Below are positions 1-7,887 of a DNA stretch of 64,000 nt, piece by piece; positions within the stretch are counted from its first letter, which is position 1; each line of letters begins with the position of its first letter. Below the pieces are notes generated by a model. The model ran no database searches. It was not told the DNA's origin and was given only the letters and a program-made list of their open reading frames with translations. Origin of the DNA: CAZNKU01 sp045541135 (GTDB lineage Bacteria; Bacillota; Clostridia; Monoglobales; Firm-18); NCBI GenBank assembly GCA_045541135.1, contig JAZQIO010000088.1, positions 1-64,000 of the forward strand, read 5' to 3'. A program made the position numbers and the translations under genes.

Positions 1-1
1 T

Positions 2-78
2 TTTGGCGCATAGTGGTGTTAAAAGCACTTGAAATCCGTCAGGATTTTCTCGTGCTTTTGCCTAACTCTGCATCCAAA
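2..78. repeat. Long imperfect palindrome at the left edge
   Basis: The two 27-base arms (2-28 and 52-78) are imperfect reverse complements. They match best at the outer ends (TTTGG with CCAAA) and the inner ends (AAAAGCAC 21-28 with GTGCTTTT 52-59). A further inner stem pairs GAAATCC 31-37 with GGATTTTC 42-49. No T-run follows, so it does not look like a simple terminator. A second, overlapping stem can form between CTAAC 62-66 and GTTAG 111-115. It may be a dispersed palindromic element or the 3' part of a structured RNA that begins left of the window. I could not match it to a known RNA family. Confidence 0.45.
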
Positions 79-142
79 CTTGTGATTTTTAGGGTGCAAA
101 GCAGTTTTGGGTTAGATATTTTTTGAATAAGACAAGACATAT

Positions 143-179
143 AAAATCCGGTTATACTGACGTATTACCGGATTTTTTT
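143..179 (+). terminator. Intrinsic terminator of a transcript entering from the left
   Basis: The 10-bp stem AAAATCCGGT (143-152) pairs with ACCGGATTTT (167-176) and runs into a T-run on the + strand. It would end a rightward transcript that starts outside the window, just before the convergent dehydrogenase gene. The remaining gene-free bases up to 256 hold only a weak 5-bp stem (232-236 with 242-246). Confidence 0.75.
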
Positions 180-256
180 GCGAAGTATTAACGAAAAATA
201 ACAAGTCAAAACCGATTTCTCCCTATGACCAACCGCCTAAAGCGGTGTTAATAAAG

Positions 257-1276
257 TTACGGTCTGATAATAAATTTACCCTGACGTCTTTTTTCGCTGT
301 CAGCAAGAATTCCCGGTAGTTCATCAAGTGAGTTAATGCTGTAAATCATTGATGATACATCAATTTTACCTGAGTCAATAAGTTCAATTGCACGTGTCTG
401 TGTATATGGATTTATGAAAGATGCCTTAAGAACGATTTCCTTTTTGAACAGTTCAAAAGGTTTAATTTCCAATGTGTCATCAGGCTTTGAAAGACCGAAA
501 AGCATAACAGTTGACTTTTTACCTGCATAAGAAATTGCCTGTGCCATAGTCTTTACATTACCAACACATTCAATAACTGTGTTAACTCTTTCAATATTAT
601 TTGCCTTCAAAACAGCTTTGACATCTTCATTGAATGGGTCTATGCAAATATCTGCACCAAGGCGTTTTGCGTGTTCTCTTTTAGCTTCTACCGGCTCTAC
701 CATTATAAGTCTTGCCGCACCTTTAAGCTTAGCAATCTGAAGCATTATAAGACCAATCATACCGCCGCCGATAACCATTACTGTATCACCACAGGAAATG
801 TCACACATATCTATACCGTGCATACAGCAAGCAACAGGCTCTGCCATAGCCGCTTCTTCAAAAGTAGTTTTATCGGAAACCTTGTAAAGCTGTGAAACAG
901 GAACAACGCAATATTCTGAAAAACCACCGTTTACTGTTGTACCAATACCAATCATATTATCGCAAAAATGACCAATACCGTTTCTGCAGTAATAACAGTC
1001 GCCACATAATTTATTAGGGTCAACGCAAACCTTGTCACCAACCTTAAAGCCTGTAACGTCTTCACCAACCTGTTCAATTACACCTGAAAATTCGTGGCCT
1101 AAAACTGTGCCTGCAGGAGTTGCCGCAGCACCTTCATCACCTTCAAAAATATGTACGTCTGTTCCACAGATACCGCAAGCCATAACCTTAATTAAAACTT
1201 CATTTTTACCGGGTTTTGGTGTTTCAATATCTTCGATTATTAGTTTGTGCTTTTCATAAAAAACTGCTGATTTCAT
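257..1276 (-). CDS. Zn-dependent medium-chain alcohol/polyol dehydrogenase
   Basis: This is a 339-residue medium-chain dehydrogenase/reductase of the sorbitol/threonine dehydrogenase type, which oxidises an alcohol or polyol with NAD(P). The catalytic zinc region CGICGTDVH is at residues 34-42 and GHEFSG starts at 60. Four structural-zinc cysteines are at 91, 94, 97 and 105. The Rossmann loop GGGMIG is near 171, so the protein looks complete. The start has a good GGAGAG ribosome site. It lies 15 bp downstream of the phosphodiesterase-PHP fusion gene and is probably cotranscribed with it from the promoter near 2919-2947. The substrate cannot be told from sequence. A polyol released from a phosphodiester is an inference from the neighbour and the divergent DeoR gene. 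Confidence 0.85.
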   Translation of the reverse strand: MKSAVFYEKHKLIIEDIETPKPGKNEVLIKVMACGICGTDVHIFEGDEGAAATPAGTVLGHEFSGVIEQVGEDVTGFKVGDKVCVDPNKLCGDCYYCRNGIGHFCDNMIGIGTTVNGGFSEYCVVPVSQLYKVSDKTTFEEAAMAEPVACCMHGIDMCDISCGDTVMVIGGGMIGLIMLQIAKLKGAARLIMVEPVEAKREHAKRLGADICIDPFNEDVKAVLKANNIERVNTVIECVGNVKTMAQAISYAGKKSTVMLFGLSKPDDTLEIKPFELFKKEIVLKASFINPYTQTRAIELIDSGKIDVSSMIYSINSLDELPGILADSEKRRQGKFIIRP

Positions 1277-1291
1277 AATATTTCTCTCCTT

Positions 1292-2878
1292 TTATAATGT
1301 AATTTGCATTATATGTCTTTCAACAACATAAAATGTATGTTTAAAACCTATTTCTTTAAGCAGGCTGTATGCCCTGTCAAATCCCTTAGCCGCATTTATG
1401 CTTACGTGGGAATCTGAACCTACGGAAATAAGATATCCTCCCATTTCCTTATACTTTCTTATAATCCATTCTTCAGGCATAAATTCGTCATAGCCGCTAC
1501 CCAAAGACGAGGTATTAACCTCCATAATAATTCCATGCTTGATTATAAATTCAAGTACCTTTTCTATTCTGTCCTCAAACATATGGCTGTCTACTTTATG
1601 ACCGTATTTACCGTTTATGTATTTAAGCGGTGAAACGATATGAGCTAAAATATCCATTTCGGTATTCAAAAGCATATCATCCAAGTCATCAAAATAGCAA
1701 TTCATATATTCAGTAAGTTCATCTTTTGTGTACTTTGAAAAGTCTATGTCTGAAAAAGGCATATTTGTTTTTGGTGTTCTTACGGAATGAACAGAGCCTA
1801 TAACAACATCAAAGTCAAAAGTATGGATAAACTCATCTGTAACATCAGGATACCATACACCCTCACCTGCTTCAATACCGTAAAGTATTTCCAGCTTATC
1901 TTCAAATTTTTCCGATACCGAGTTAATATCCGCCAATATATTTGAATATTGTGTATGATGGTCTACCGTGTCATAACGGCATACGTCATAATGGTCAGTT
2001 ATTGCAACAATGCTGTTTCCTGCCTTAACCTCTGCCTCACACAGGTCTATTACTTCACTTCTACCGTCGTGGGAATGCTTTGTATGATTGTGCATATCTG
2101 CACGCACACCATTAAGACGTTCAGGTTTTAGTTTACCTGTTGTTTCAACAATATCGGCTCCCCAGCTTTTAACAACTTCAAAATCCTCATACTCCGATAA
2201 AATCCATACACCTAATTTTGCATACTGTTTTATTTTTTTGCAAAGCTTTTCATCGGCAAAAGGAACTTTTACCCAGGATGTCATATTACATTCAAAGGGT
2301 ACCCATATAGTAAGCTTTTCAGGTTTTATGTTCTTACTTAAAAATTCTAAAGTGTCATCTTCAATTAATCCGTCATAATGAATTTCAGCGTCAGGGAATC
2401 TATCGAGCACCAATTCAACCATTTCCTTTGTGTAGCAAGTAAAGGCAACATTATCAAGATAATTTGACAAAAGGTCAAAAAGCTTTTGCGTATCCTCTTC
2501 TGAAAATCTGCGGAATTTATTATCTATTTTAACTAATTTGTTGTACTTAACAGCAAGATCAAGGGCATCGGATAAAAGTGGTATTTTTTCGCCTCTGAAT
2601 TTATTTGAAAACCACAAACCGAAATCGTACTTACTTACCTCTTCATAAGTTAAATCTGTAATTTCAAATTCTTCTTCAATTAAACTACCGTCTGCATTTC
2701 TGCCGGTACGGTTAATTGTTTTGTCATGAAGTGTAACAAACACTCCATCCTTTGTAACACCGGGGTCAAGCTCTATTACTTCATAACCCTGCAAAACTGC
2801 CGCATAAAAAGCTGACATTGTATTTTCAGGATATTCAGTACTTACACCTCTGTGAGCCTGTAACATTACTTTATACAT
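1292..2878 (-). CDS. Fusion: glycerophosphodiester phosphodiesterase + PHP hydrolase
   Basis: This 528-residue protein joins two hydrolase domains. Residues 1 to about 255 are a GDPD-type TIM barrel with AHRG at 8-11, EYPENT at 15-20, metal ligands E36 and D38, and H51 in TLHDKTINRTGR. GDPD enzymes normally split glycerophosphodiesters into glycerol-3-phosphate and an alcohol. From about residue 262 a PHP-type metal-dependent phosphoesterase follows, beginning DMHNHTKHSHDGRSE, with AITDHYD and a late SVGSDSH motif. No signal peptide is visible, so it should be cytosolic. GDPD could open the diester and PHP could remove the phosphate from the product; this channelling idea is inference. The start follows AAGGAG. 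The gene is divergent from a DeoR regulator and leads an operon with the dehydrogenase at 257-1276. Confidence 0.85.
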   Translation of the reverse strand: MYKVMLQAHRGVSTEYPENTMSAFYAAVLQGYEVIELDPGVTKDGVFVTLHDKTINRTGRNADGSLIEEEFEITDLTYEEVSKYDFGLWFSNKFRGEKIPLLSDALDLAVKYNKLVKIDNKFRRFSEEDTQKLFDLLSNYLDNVAFTCYTKEMVELVLDRFPDAEIHYDGLIEDDTLEFLSKNIKPEKLTIWVPFECNMTSWVKVPFADEKLCKKIKQYAKLGVWILSEYEDFEVVKSWGADIVETTGKLKPERLNGVRADMHNHTKHSHDGRSEVIDLCEAEVKAGNSIVAITDHYDVCRYDTVDHHTQYSNILADINSVSEKFEDKLEILYGIEAGEGVWYPDVTDEFIHTFDFDVVIGSVHSVRTPKTNMPFSDIDFSKYTKDELTEYMNCYFDDLDDMLLNTEMDILAHIVSPLKYINGKYGHKVDSHMFEDRIEKVLEFIIKHGIIMEVNTSSLGSGYDEFMPEEWIIRKYKEMGGYLISVGSDSHVSINAAKGFDRAYSLLKEIGFKHTFYVVERHIMQITL

Positions 2879-2894
2879 TTTTTTAATCTCCTTA

Positions 2895-2923
2895 TTGACA
2901 ATTTCTCACACTACATATATAAT
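2895..2923 (+). promoter_or_regulatory. Promoter of the DeoR regulator gene
   Basis: Consensus TTGACA (2895-2900), a 17-base spacer and consensus TATAAT (2918-2923) point toward the DeoR gene at 3014, leaving a leader of about 85 bases. It lies face to face with the minus-strand promoter, so polymerase can probably occupy only one at a time. Confidence 0.8.
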
Positions 2924-2947
2924 AAAGCAAAAGAAAAATTCAGTCAA
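2919..2947 (-). promoter_or_regulatory. Promoter of the phosphodiesterase-PHP operon
   Basis: On the minus strand a TTGACT -35 (2942-2947) is followed after 17 bases by a TATTAT -10 (2919-2924). The start codon is at 2878. The -10 occupies almost the same bases as the -10 of the opposite promoter for the DeoR gene. Confidence 0.7.
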
Positions 2948-3013
2948 TCACAGCCACAAATAATGATAAAACAATCATATTTATGACTATTTCTACTAAA
3001 AACAGGTGACCAA

Positions 3014-3727
3014 ATGAACAAAGAACGTGAAAAAAAAATACTTCAAGAAATACTTAAAAACAAAAAAATTTCTGTTAAAGAGCTTGCAAAGATTTTATAC
3101 GCAAGTGAACCATCAATACGACGCGACCTTGTAAGTTTAGAACGGCAGAATTTGATTAAAAGAATTCACGGTGGTGCAATACTTGAGGAAAACGGAATTT
3201 CATCAATAAAAATACCGTTTGTAATACGTGAATTGGAGCAGAGCGATGCGAAAATCATAATGGCTCAAAAAGCTGCCGAACTTGTAAATGACGGAGATGT
3301 TATTTTTCTTGATGCATCATCAAGTGCCTATAACATAATACCTTACCTTGCACTTAAAAATGACATTACTGTAATAACCTGCGGTGTAAAAGCATTAAGC
3401 AAACTAAGCGAATACAATATAAAAACAATATGTACCGGCGGAGCACTTATTCCATCATGTCAGGCATTGGTTGGCGATGATGCATATAGCATAATAGAGC
3501 AAAACAATGCGGACATTTTCTTCTTTTCCTGTCGAGGTTTAAGTGATGAAGGTTTTCTTACTGACATTTCCGCACAGGAAAATTACGTACGGAGAAAAAT
3601 GATAAAGCACTCTAAAAGATCATATCTGCTTTGTGCAAGTGAAAAAGTAGGTAAAAAATATTACCACAATCTTTGCAGTACCGATGATATAACAGGAATA
3701 ATAAGTGAAATAGATGCACCAAAGTAA
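3014..3727 (+). CDS. DeoR-family transcriptional regulator
   Basis: This 237-residue protein has the DeoR-family layout: an N-terminal winged helix-turn-helix (about residues 5-55, with the recognition helix around EPSIRRDLVSLE) and a C-terminal sugar-phosphate-sensing domain of phosphosugar-isomerase fold. The linker HGGAIL and the GDVIFLDASSS phosphate-binding loop are typical. Such regulators usually repress catabolic operons until a phosphorylated sugar or polyol binds. Divergence from the phosphodiesterase-PHP and dehydrogenase genes, with overlapping promoters, suggests that it controls them and itself. The effector is unknown. The stop codon lies against the bidirectional terminator that separates it from the convergent YitT gene. 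Confidence 0.85.
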   Translation: MNKEREKKILQEILKNKKISVKELAKILYASEPSIRRDLVSLERQNLIKRIHGGAILEENGISSIKIPFVIRELEQSDAKIIMAQKAAELVNDGDVIFLDASSSAYNIIPYLALKNDITVITCGVKALSKLSEYNIKTICTGGALIPSCQALVGDDAYSIIEQNNADIFFFSCRGLSDEGFLTDISAQENYVRRKMIKHSKRSYLLCASEKVGKKYYHNLCSTDDITGIISEIDAPK

Positions 3728-3743
3728 TTTGGTGCATCTATTT
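3708..3743. terminator. Bidirectional terminator between deoR-type gene and yitT-type gene
   Basis: A perfect 16-bp stem (3708-3723 with 3728-3743) and a GTAA loop overlap the end of the DeoR coding region. Short T-runs occur on both strands, so it can serve both convergent genes. Confidence 0.8.
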
Positions 3744-3744
3744 T

Positions 3745-4587
3745 CTATATACTTCTGAATCCACGACCTATTATTTCGCTGCTTGTGGTTATAATTGTAA
3801 AAGCGTGTGGATCAACATCCTTAATTTTACGTTGTAGGGTTATTGCCTCAATTCGTTTGCAAACTGTGTGCAGCATATATTTTTCTTCACCGGTAAATTC
3901 ACCTGTCGCAACATTAACCGTAACACCGTGGTGAAGGGATTTAATAATAAAGTCCCTTATTTCTTCACGTTTTGACGTAATAACAATAAAATATTTGCAA
4001 CTGTTAAGGTTATCTATTACGCCGTCAACAATAAATGCTTTGGCAAACAAACCAAGTAATGAAAACAAACCTGTTTCAATACCGAACACACAAAAGGCAC
4101 TTGTTGCAATAATAAAGTCTGTGCACAGCAATGCTTTACCAACATCTAAGCTTGTGTACTTTTTAAGTATAAGTGCAACAATATCTGTTCCACCGGACGA
4201 AGCTTCGCAATAAAAAATTATTGCAGAGCCTATGGCTGTTAAAAGCATTGCATATACAAGCTCTAAAAACGGTTGGTCAGAAAGCGGTGTGTTAAGCGGT
4301 ATGAAAAATTCAAAAACATATGTAAGTGCAGAATACATCATACTGCAATACACGGTTTTTATACCGGTATTTTTTCCCAAAACCAAAAATCCCAAAATAA
4401 GCAAGGCAATGTTCAGAATCCATATCCACATACCGGGAGTTATAGGCGTAACCTGTGCAAGAACCGTACCTATACCCGTAACACCGCCGGTGGAAAATCC
4501 ATTGGGAATTTTGAAAAAATAAATGCCTACTGACATAAATACAATACCAAGATTCATTAGTAAAAATCTTTTAATTTTCTTGTTCAT
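3745..4587 (-). CDS. YitT-family membrane protein (DUF161/DUF2179)
   Basis: This 280-residue protein has about five or six hydrophobic segments in its first 200 residues, including FLLMNLGIVFMSVGIYFF near the start and the GFSTGGVTGIG loop typical of the family. A soluble C-terminal DUF2179 domain follows from about residue 205 and ends EIIGRGFRS. YitT proteins are widespread in Firmicutes. Their transport or signalling role is not settled, so no substrate is assigned. The start has AGGGTGA upstream. The gene appears monocistronic. Confidence 0.85.
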   Translation of the reverse strand: MNKKIKRFLLMNLGIVFMSVGIYFFKIPNGFSTGGVTGIGTVLAQVTPITPGMWIWILNIALLILGFLVLGKNTGIKTVYCSMMYSALTYVFEFFIPLNTPLSDQPFLELVYAMLLTAIGSAIIFYCEASSGGTDIVALILKKYTSLDVGKALLCTDFIIATSAFCVFGIETGLFSLLGLFAKAFIVDGVIDNLNSCKYFIVITSKREEIRDFIIKSLHHGVTVNVATGEFTGEEKYMLHTVCKRIEAITLQRKIKDVDPHAFTIITTSSEIIGRGFRSI

Positions 4588-4636
4588 AAAAAATCACCCT
4601 GTTGAAAATTATAACATACATATAAGTATTTGTAAA

Positions 4637-4667
4637 CAAAAACAAGATTCATCCGAACCTTGTTTTT
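4637..4667 (-). terminator. Terminator of the kinase/phosphatase/vWA operon
   Basis: Read on the minus strand just after the kinase stop codon, the stem AAAACAAG-TTC pairs with GAA-CTTGTTTT around a four-base loop, and T-rich sequence follows. It closes the five-gene operon. Confidence 0.75.
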
Positions 4668-4673
4668 TAATCA

Positions 4674-5738
4674 TTATAAGTCTCCTGCAGATGAGAACCA
4701 CATACCGTTAGTGGAATTCTCATTTGCGGTAGTTGAAGTTTCGGGACTTACAGGGGCTTTATACTCAACGTCGGCAACAGGTTTAGCATTTGACTTCATA
4801 TTAATAATAAGTCGTGAACCACCCTGCGGAATTGATGAACCACCTGTATTAACCGGAGGAAGTGAAATTTCAGAATCACCTGAAAGTTTTCGTATTTCCT
4901 TAAGTATTTCCTCTGCAGACGGTCTTTCATCCGGGTCAGCACTTATCATTTTAGTAATAAGTTCACTTATTTCCAAAGGCATTGAAGATGAATCTATAGA
5001 AACACCTCCACCGTCCAGAACAGCTTCAAATGGATATTCATACTCTGTTTTATTAAAACTTGGTAAATGACCTGAAAAATACTCATGAAGCACAAGTCCA
5101 AGAGAATAAATATCTGCTTTTTCGCCTATTTTTACATCATCACCACGAATAGCAAGAAAGGTTTCCGGAGCAAGATATGTAAGGTCTCCACCTAACTCAA
5201 CATCATCACGAACTTCATTCTGAGAAAAACCGGCATCAAAATCTATTATTTTTCCAACATATTTTCCTGATCTTGTTCTTTTAACAAGAATATTTGAAGG
5301 CTTAACATCAAAATGAACTATGCCCCATCTGTGAAGACAACAAAAAGCAAAAATAACAGATTTCGCAAGCAACAGCTTGTTTTCATCTGAGAAATTTGCA
5401 ATTTCCTCCATAGATGCAGATTCTCCATCGACCTTTTCATTAATGAGGTAGTATTTACTTCCGCATCTGAAAAATTCTTCTATACGTACAAGATTACCGC
5501 AGCTTGCATTATTAATTGCAGTGTAAAGCTTTACGTATCTGTTTTCAAAATTTTTACAGAAATTACGTTTGCTTTCAAAAAGCTCGTCTGACATTACTCC
5601 CTTATCAACCGGATAAACGGGGGTAATCAGCTCTTTTATAAAATATTCCTTTCCACCCTTAACGGCAAATCCCCATTTTGAAAAACCGCTGTTTTCGTTA
5701 TTTAATTCACCCTTTAAAGTGTAACCGTTAATATTCAT
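4674..5738 (-). CDS. Ser/Thr protein kinase with DFD-A-G in place of DFG
   Basis: This 354-residue protein has a eukaryotic-type kinase domain at about residues 5-275. The probable ATP-anchoring lysine is K35 in YFIKEL. The catalytic loop VHFDVKPSN spans 141-149 with catalytic D144, and YLAPE is at 188-192. The magnesium loop reads IIDFDAGFS (164-172) rather than DFG, as in some divergent bacterial kinases. No transmembrane segment or PASTA repeat is present, so it is a soluble kinase and not PknB-like. Residues from about 285 form a proline-, asparagine- and threonine-rich tail, possibly a phosphorylation or docking region. It is the last gene of an operon with a PP2C phosphatase (25 bp upstream), a vWA protein and two zinc-ribbon membrane proteins. 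Those neighbours suggest a closed phosphorylation circuit. Confidence 0.88.
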   Translation of the reverse strand: MNINGYTLKGELNNENSGFSKWGFAVKGGKEYFIKELITPVYPVDKGVMSDELFESKRNFCKNFENRYVKLYTAINNASCGNLVRIEEFFRCGSKYYLINEKVDGESASMEEIANFSDENKLLLAKSVIFAFCCLHRWGIVHFDVKPSNILVKRTRSGKYVGKIIDFDAGFSQNEVRDDVELGGDLTYLAPETFLAIRGDDVKIGEKADIYSLGLVLHEYFSGHLPSFNKTEYEYPFEAVLDGGGVSIDSSSMPLEISELITKMISADPDERPSAEEILKEIRKLSGDSEISLPPVNTGGSSIPQGGSRLIINMKSNAKPVADVEYKAPVSPETSTTANENSTNGMWFSSAGDL

Positions 5739-5762
5739 CTGTATATCACCATTCGAATTTAT

Positions 5763-6695
5763 TTATACGGAATAATATCCGTTTTTATATATTTCCCATT
5801 TTTCGTCAGCATTTAGATCTGAAGAAATAAAGGTATTGTAAACATACTTGTTACGTGCATCAAAAGCAGCCTGAATGCTACTGTAATCACCATATCCAAA
5901 TATGGCAACACTCATAGTATAATCATCACCTGCAAAGTTTCCTATGTTTTCATACATTGCAGTTTTCCATTCCGAAAGGCTTCCGGAATGCATCAGAAGA
6001 TTTGTAACAAGGTATTCAAACTCCATTGGAGTGCCCATATAACCAAAGCACCCATCTGTAGCTGTAAAAAGTATACATGGCATATCAATGACGAACTCTT
6101 TTTTATGTATTTCAAAAGGTACGCTTGCACTAATGAAATTTGTAAGAACTCCATCATTTGAAAGATTACTGAGCGCATCTTCACCGCTGACATCATCTTC
6201 ACTTAACTGATGAAGACCTGCAGCATTAAGAGCATAGCATCTTGAATCACCTGCCCACATACAAGTTACTCTTAGTTTTTTGCCCTCTTCAACAGCCTTT
6301 ATTACAGCGGCTGTTGTAGGAAAAGATTTACCGAGGCTTCCAATAAAACGGCTCTCTTCCTTATCGGCATGAGCTTCACATATATTAAGCGAGTTTTTGA
6401 TATAGCCACTGATGTTATCGGCAGAATCATCTGCATCATACCATGCCTTTACAGCACCACAAACAGCACGTGATGCAACATAAGCTCCGGTTTTTCCGGA
6501 ATAATTATTATATCTTTTTGAGCCTATACCGCCACATCCGTCAAAAACAGAAACAATCGCACTGCCATTACGTACGCTGTAATAATAGCTATCTTCACCG
6601 TTATTTGGTTTTATTTCCTTTTCAACACAAAAGATTGCATCTAAGTTATCACAACCTTTTTTAAAACCGTGTTTGTTGTTAATAATTTTACTCAT
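5763..6695 (-). CDS. PP2C-family Ser/Thr protein phosphatase
   Basis: This 310-residue metal-dependent phosphatase should remove phosphate from serine or threonine. PP2C landmarks are NNGEDSYYY with D35, FDGCGGIG with D52 and G53, MWAGDSRCYAL near 146, FTATDGCFGY near 214 and a final GDDYTMSVAIFG near 255. These give all the aspartates expected for the two-metal centre. It lies between the kinase gene and the vWA gene, 12 bp after the latter, and most likely opposes the kinase on shared targets. The ribosome site before the ATG is weak, so translation may depend on coupling to the vWA gene. Confidence 0.88.
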   Translation of the reverse strand: MSKIINNKHGFKKGCDNLDAIFCVEKEIKPNNGEDSYYYSVRNGSAIVSVFDGCGGIGSKRYNNYSGKTGAYVASRAVCGAVKAWYDADDSADNISGYIKNSLNICEAHADKEESRFIGSLGKSFPTTAAVIKAVEEGKKLRVTCMWAGDSRCYALNAAGLHQLSEDDVSGEDALSNLSNDGVLTNFISASVPFEIHKKEFVIDMPCILFTATDGCFGYMGTPMEFEYLVTNLLMHSGSLSEWKTAMYENIGNFAGDDYTMSVAIFGYGDYSSIQAAFDARNKYVYNTFISSDLNADEKWEIYKNGYYSV

Positions 6696-6707
6696 AGCAT
6701 TAAAATC

Positions 6708-7397
6708 TTAGCCAATTGTATTAGCAATTACGTCTATAATCTGGTTGTATTCAAGTTCTTTTAAGCCATTACCTGCTGTTGAAGGAAAATGCAGAACATT
6801 ATCCCAATTTCTTGAAATTATATTCCAGTCCGGTGCATCAGGGGCATACAAAACAAGACGTTTTGCATTGTTATCCATAAAACCGGTATACTGACCTGCA
6901 CCCCACCAAGCAGAAAGCTCGTTAAGGTCTTTAGCCATACCCTTAGGATAATATTCACTTGCGCTTCCAAAGCCAAGCTTATGTGTAGATTCGTCTGTCC
7001 ATACAACAATAACCTGACGTTTTTTCATACCCTCTGTATCCCACTTTGATTTAATAGCATAAGCCAAAGCTTCCAAACCGTCCTCAGGGTCGTCACCGCC
7101 ACCGTCTGCTCTTAAACTGCGAACGCACTTTTCAAAATCTGCAGCTTGTTCGGGAAGCTTAAAGAAATCAGTAACCAACATTGCATCTTTACCATCTGCA
7201 AGATAGTCGCGGAATGCTACCACACGAACTCTTAACTGGTCAATGTGTTTGCTCTTCACTTCCATTGCCTGTGTAACGTCCTGATAAAAATTAAGAGCGT
7301 TGTTTTTTACTATATCGATAATATTATCCATACTACCGGTACAGTCAATGCAGAATACCATATCTACATTATAAGTCAATTTAAAATTTGAAGCCAT
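6708..7397 (-). CDS. Stand-alone von Willebrand factor A protein (TerY-like)
   Basis: This protein of about 229 residues is essentially one vWA domain. The metal-binding MIDAS motif DCTGS is at residues 18-22, and there is a later WTDES loop and a DDPEDG acidic loop. It has no signal peptide or membrane segment, so it is cytosolic, like TerY-type vWA proteins. The start at 7397 is preferred over an ATG at 7412 because the GGAGGAAGG ribosome site lies between them. Such vWA proteins usually act as metal-dependent scaffolds. Next to a kinase and a phosphatase gene it is a likely adaptor or substrate of the phosphorylation circuit. Confidence 0.82.
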   Translation of the reverse strand: MASNFKLTYNVDMVFCIDCTGSMDNIIDIVKNNALNFYQDVTQAMEVKSKHIDQLRVRVVAFRDYLADGKDAMLVTDFFKLPEQAADFEKCVRSLRADGGGDDPEDGLEALAYAIKSKWDTEGMKKRQVIVVWTDESTHKLGFGSASEYYPKGMAKDLNELSAWWGAGQYTGFMDNNAKRLVLYAPDAPDWNIISRNWDNVLHFPSTAGNGLKELEYNQIIDVIANTIG

Positions 7398-7421
7398 TTT
7401 TCCTTCCTCCATATACTTTGT

Positions 7422-7868
7422 TTATTTAAAAATATTTTTTGCATTATCTATAACGTTATTATATAAAAAACCGGGCAAGCCCTCTTTAATAAAGTTATCT
7501 TCTTCCGAAGTACCTTTATCATCTTTTTTATCTGTGTTTTCAACCTTAGTATCGCCACTGTTAGCTGAATTGCATCCTCCTATATTGCAACTTGAGAAAA
7601 TGAACAAAACAAGAAATACAAGGCACAGCACAAGTGAAATAACTGAAACAAGTGTAAGCTTCTTTTGTGCAGAAATTGCTGTATTAAGCTTTTTTTCAAG
7701 TTCCTGCACTGTTTTTTCACCAGAAATGTCAGTTTTATTTAATGAAACATCATAGCTTAATATATCCGCAAAACCGCCACAACACTCTGTTTCAGGCATT
7801 TTTGCACCGCATTTGGTACAGACTGTTGAATTTTTAGGATTATTGCTTCCGCACTTTTCACAAATCAT
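7422..7868 (-). CDS. Zinc-ribbon protein with one transmembrane segment
   Basis: This protein of about 148 residues begins MICEKCGSNNPKNSTVCTKC, a four-cysteine zinc ribbon. A linker follows with a short coiled coil around TVQELEKKLNTAISAQKK, then one membrane segment (about residues 72-94, LVSVISLVLCLVFLVLFIF). A polar, acidic tail of about 50 residues is probably outside the cell. The start at 7868 is chosen because GGAGAG lies just upstream; the open frame continues to 7919 but without a site. Two such zinc-ribbon membrane proteins open this operon and could carry the signal between membrane and cytosolic kinase. That role is inference. Confidence 0.75.
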   Translation of the reverse strand: MICEKCGSNNPKNSTVCTKCGAKMPETECCGGFADILSYDVSLNKTDISGEKTVQELEKKLNTAISAQKKLTLVSVISLVLCLVFLVLFIFSSCNIGGCNSANSGDTKVENTDKKDDKGTSEEDNFIKEGLPGFLYNNVIDNAKNIFK

Positions 7869-7887
7869 AACAAACTCTCCTTTAAAA

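Noticed and set aside
232..246. Terminator for the alcohol dehydrogenase gene
   Set aside because: The stem is only five pairs and lacks a T-run on the minus strand.
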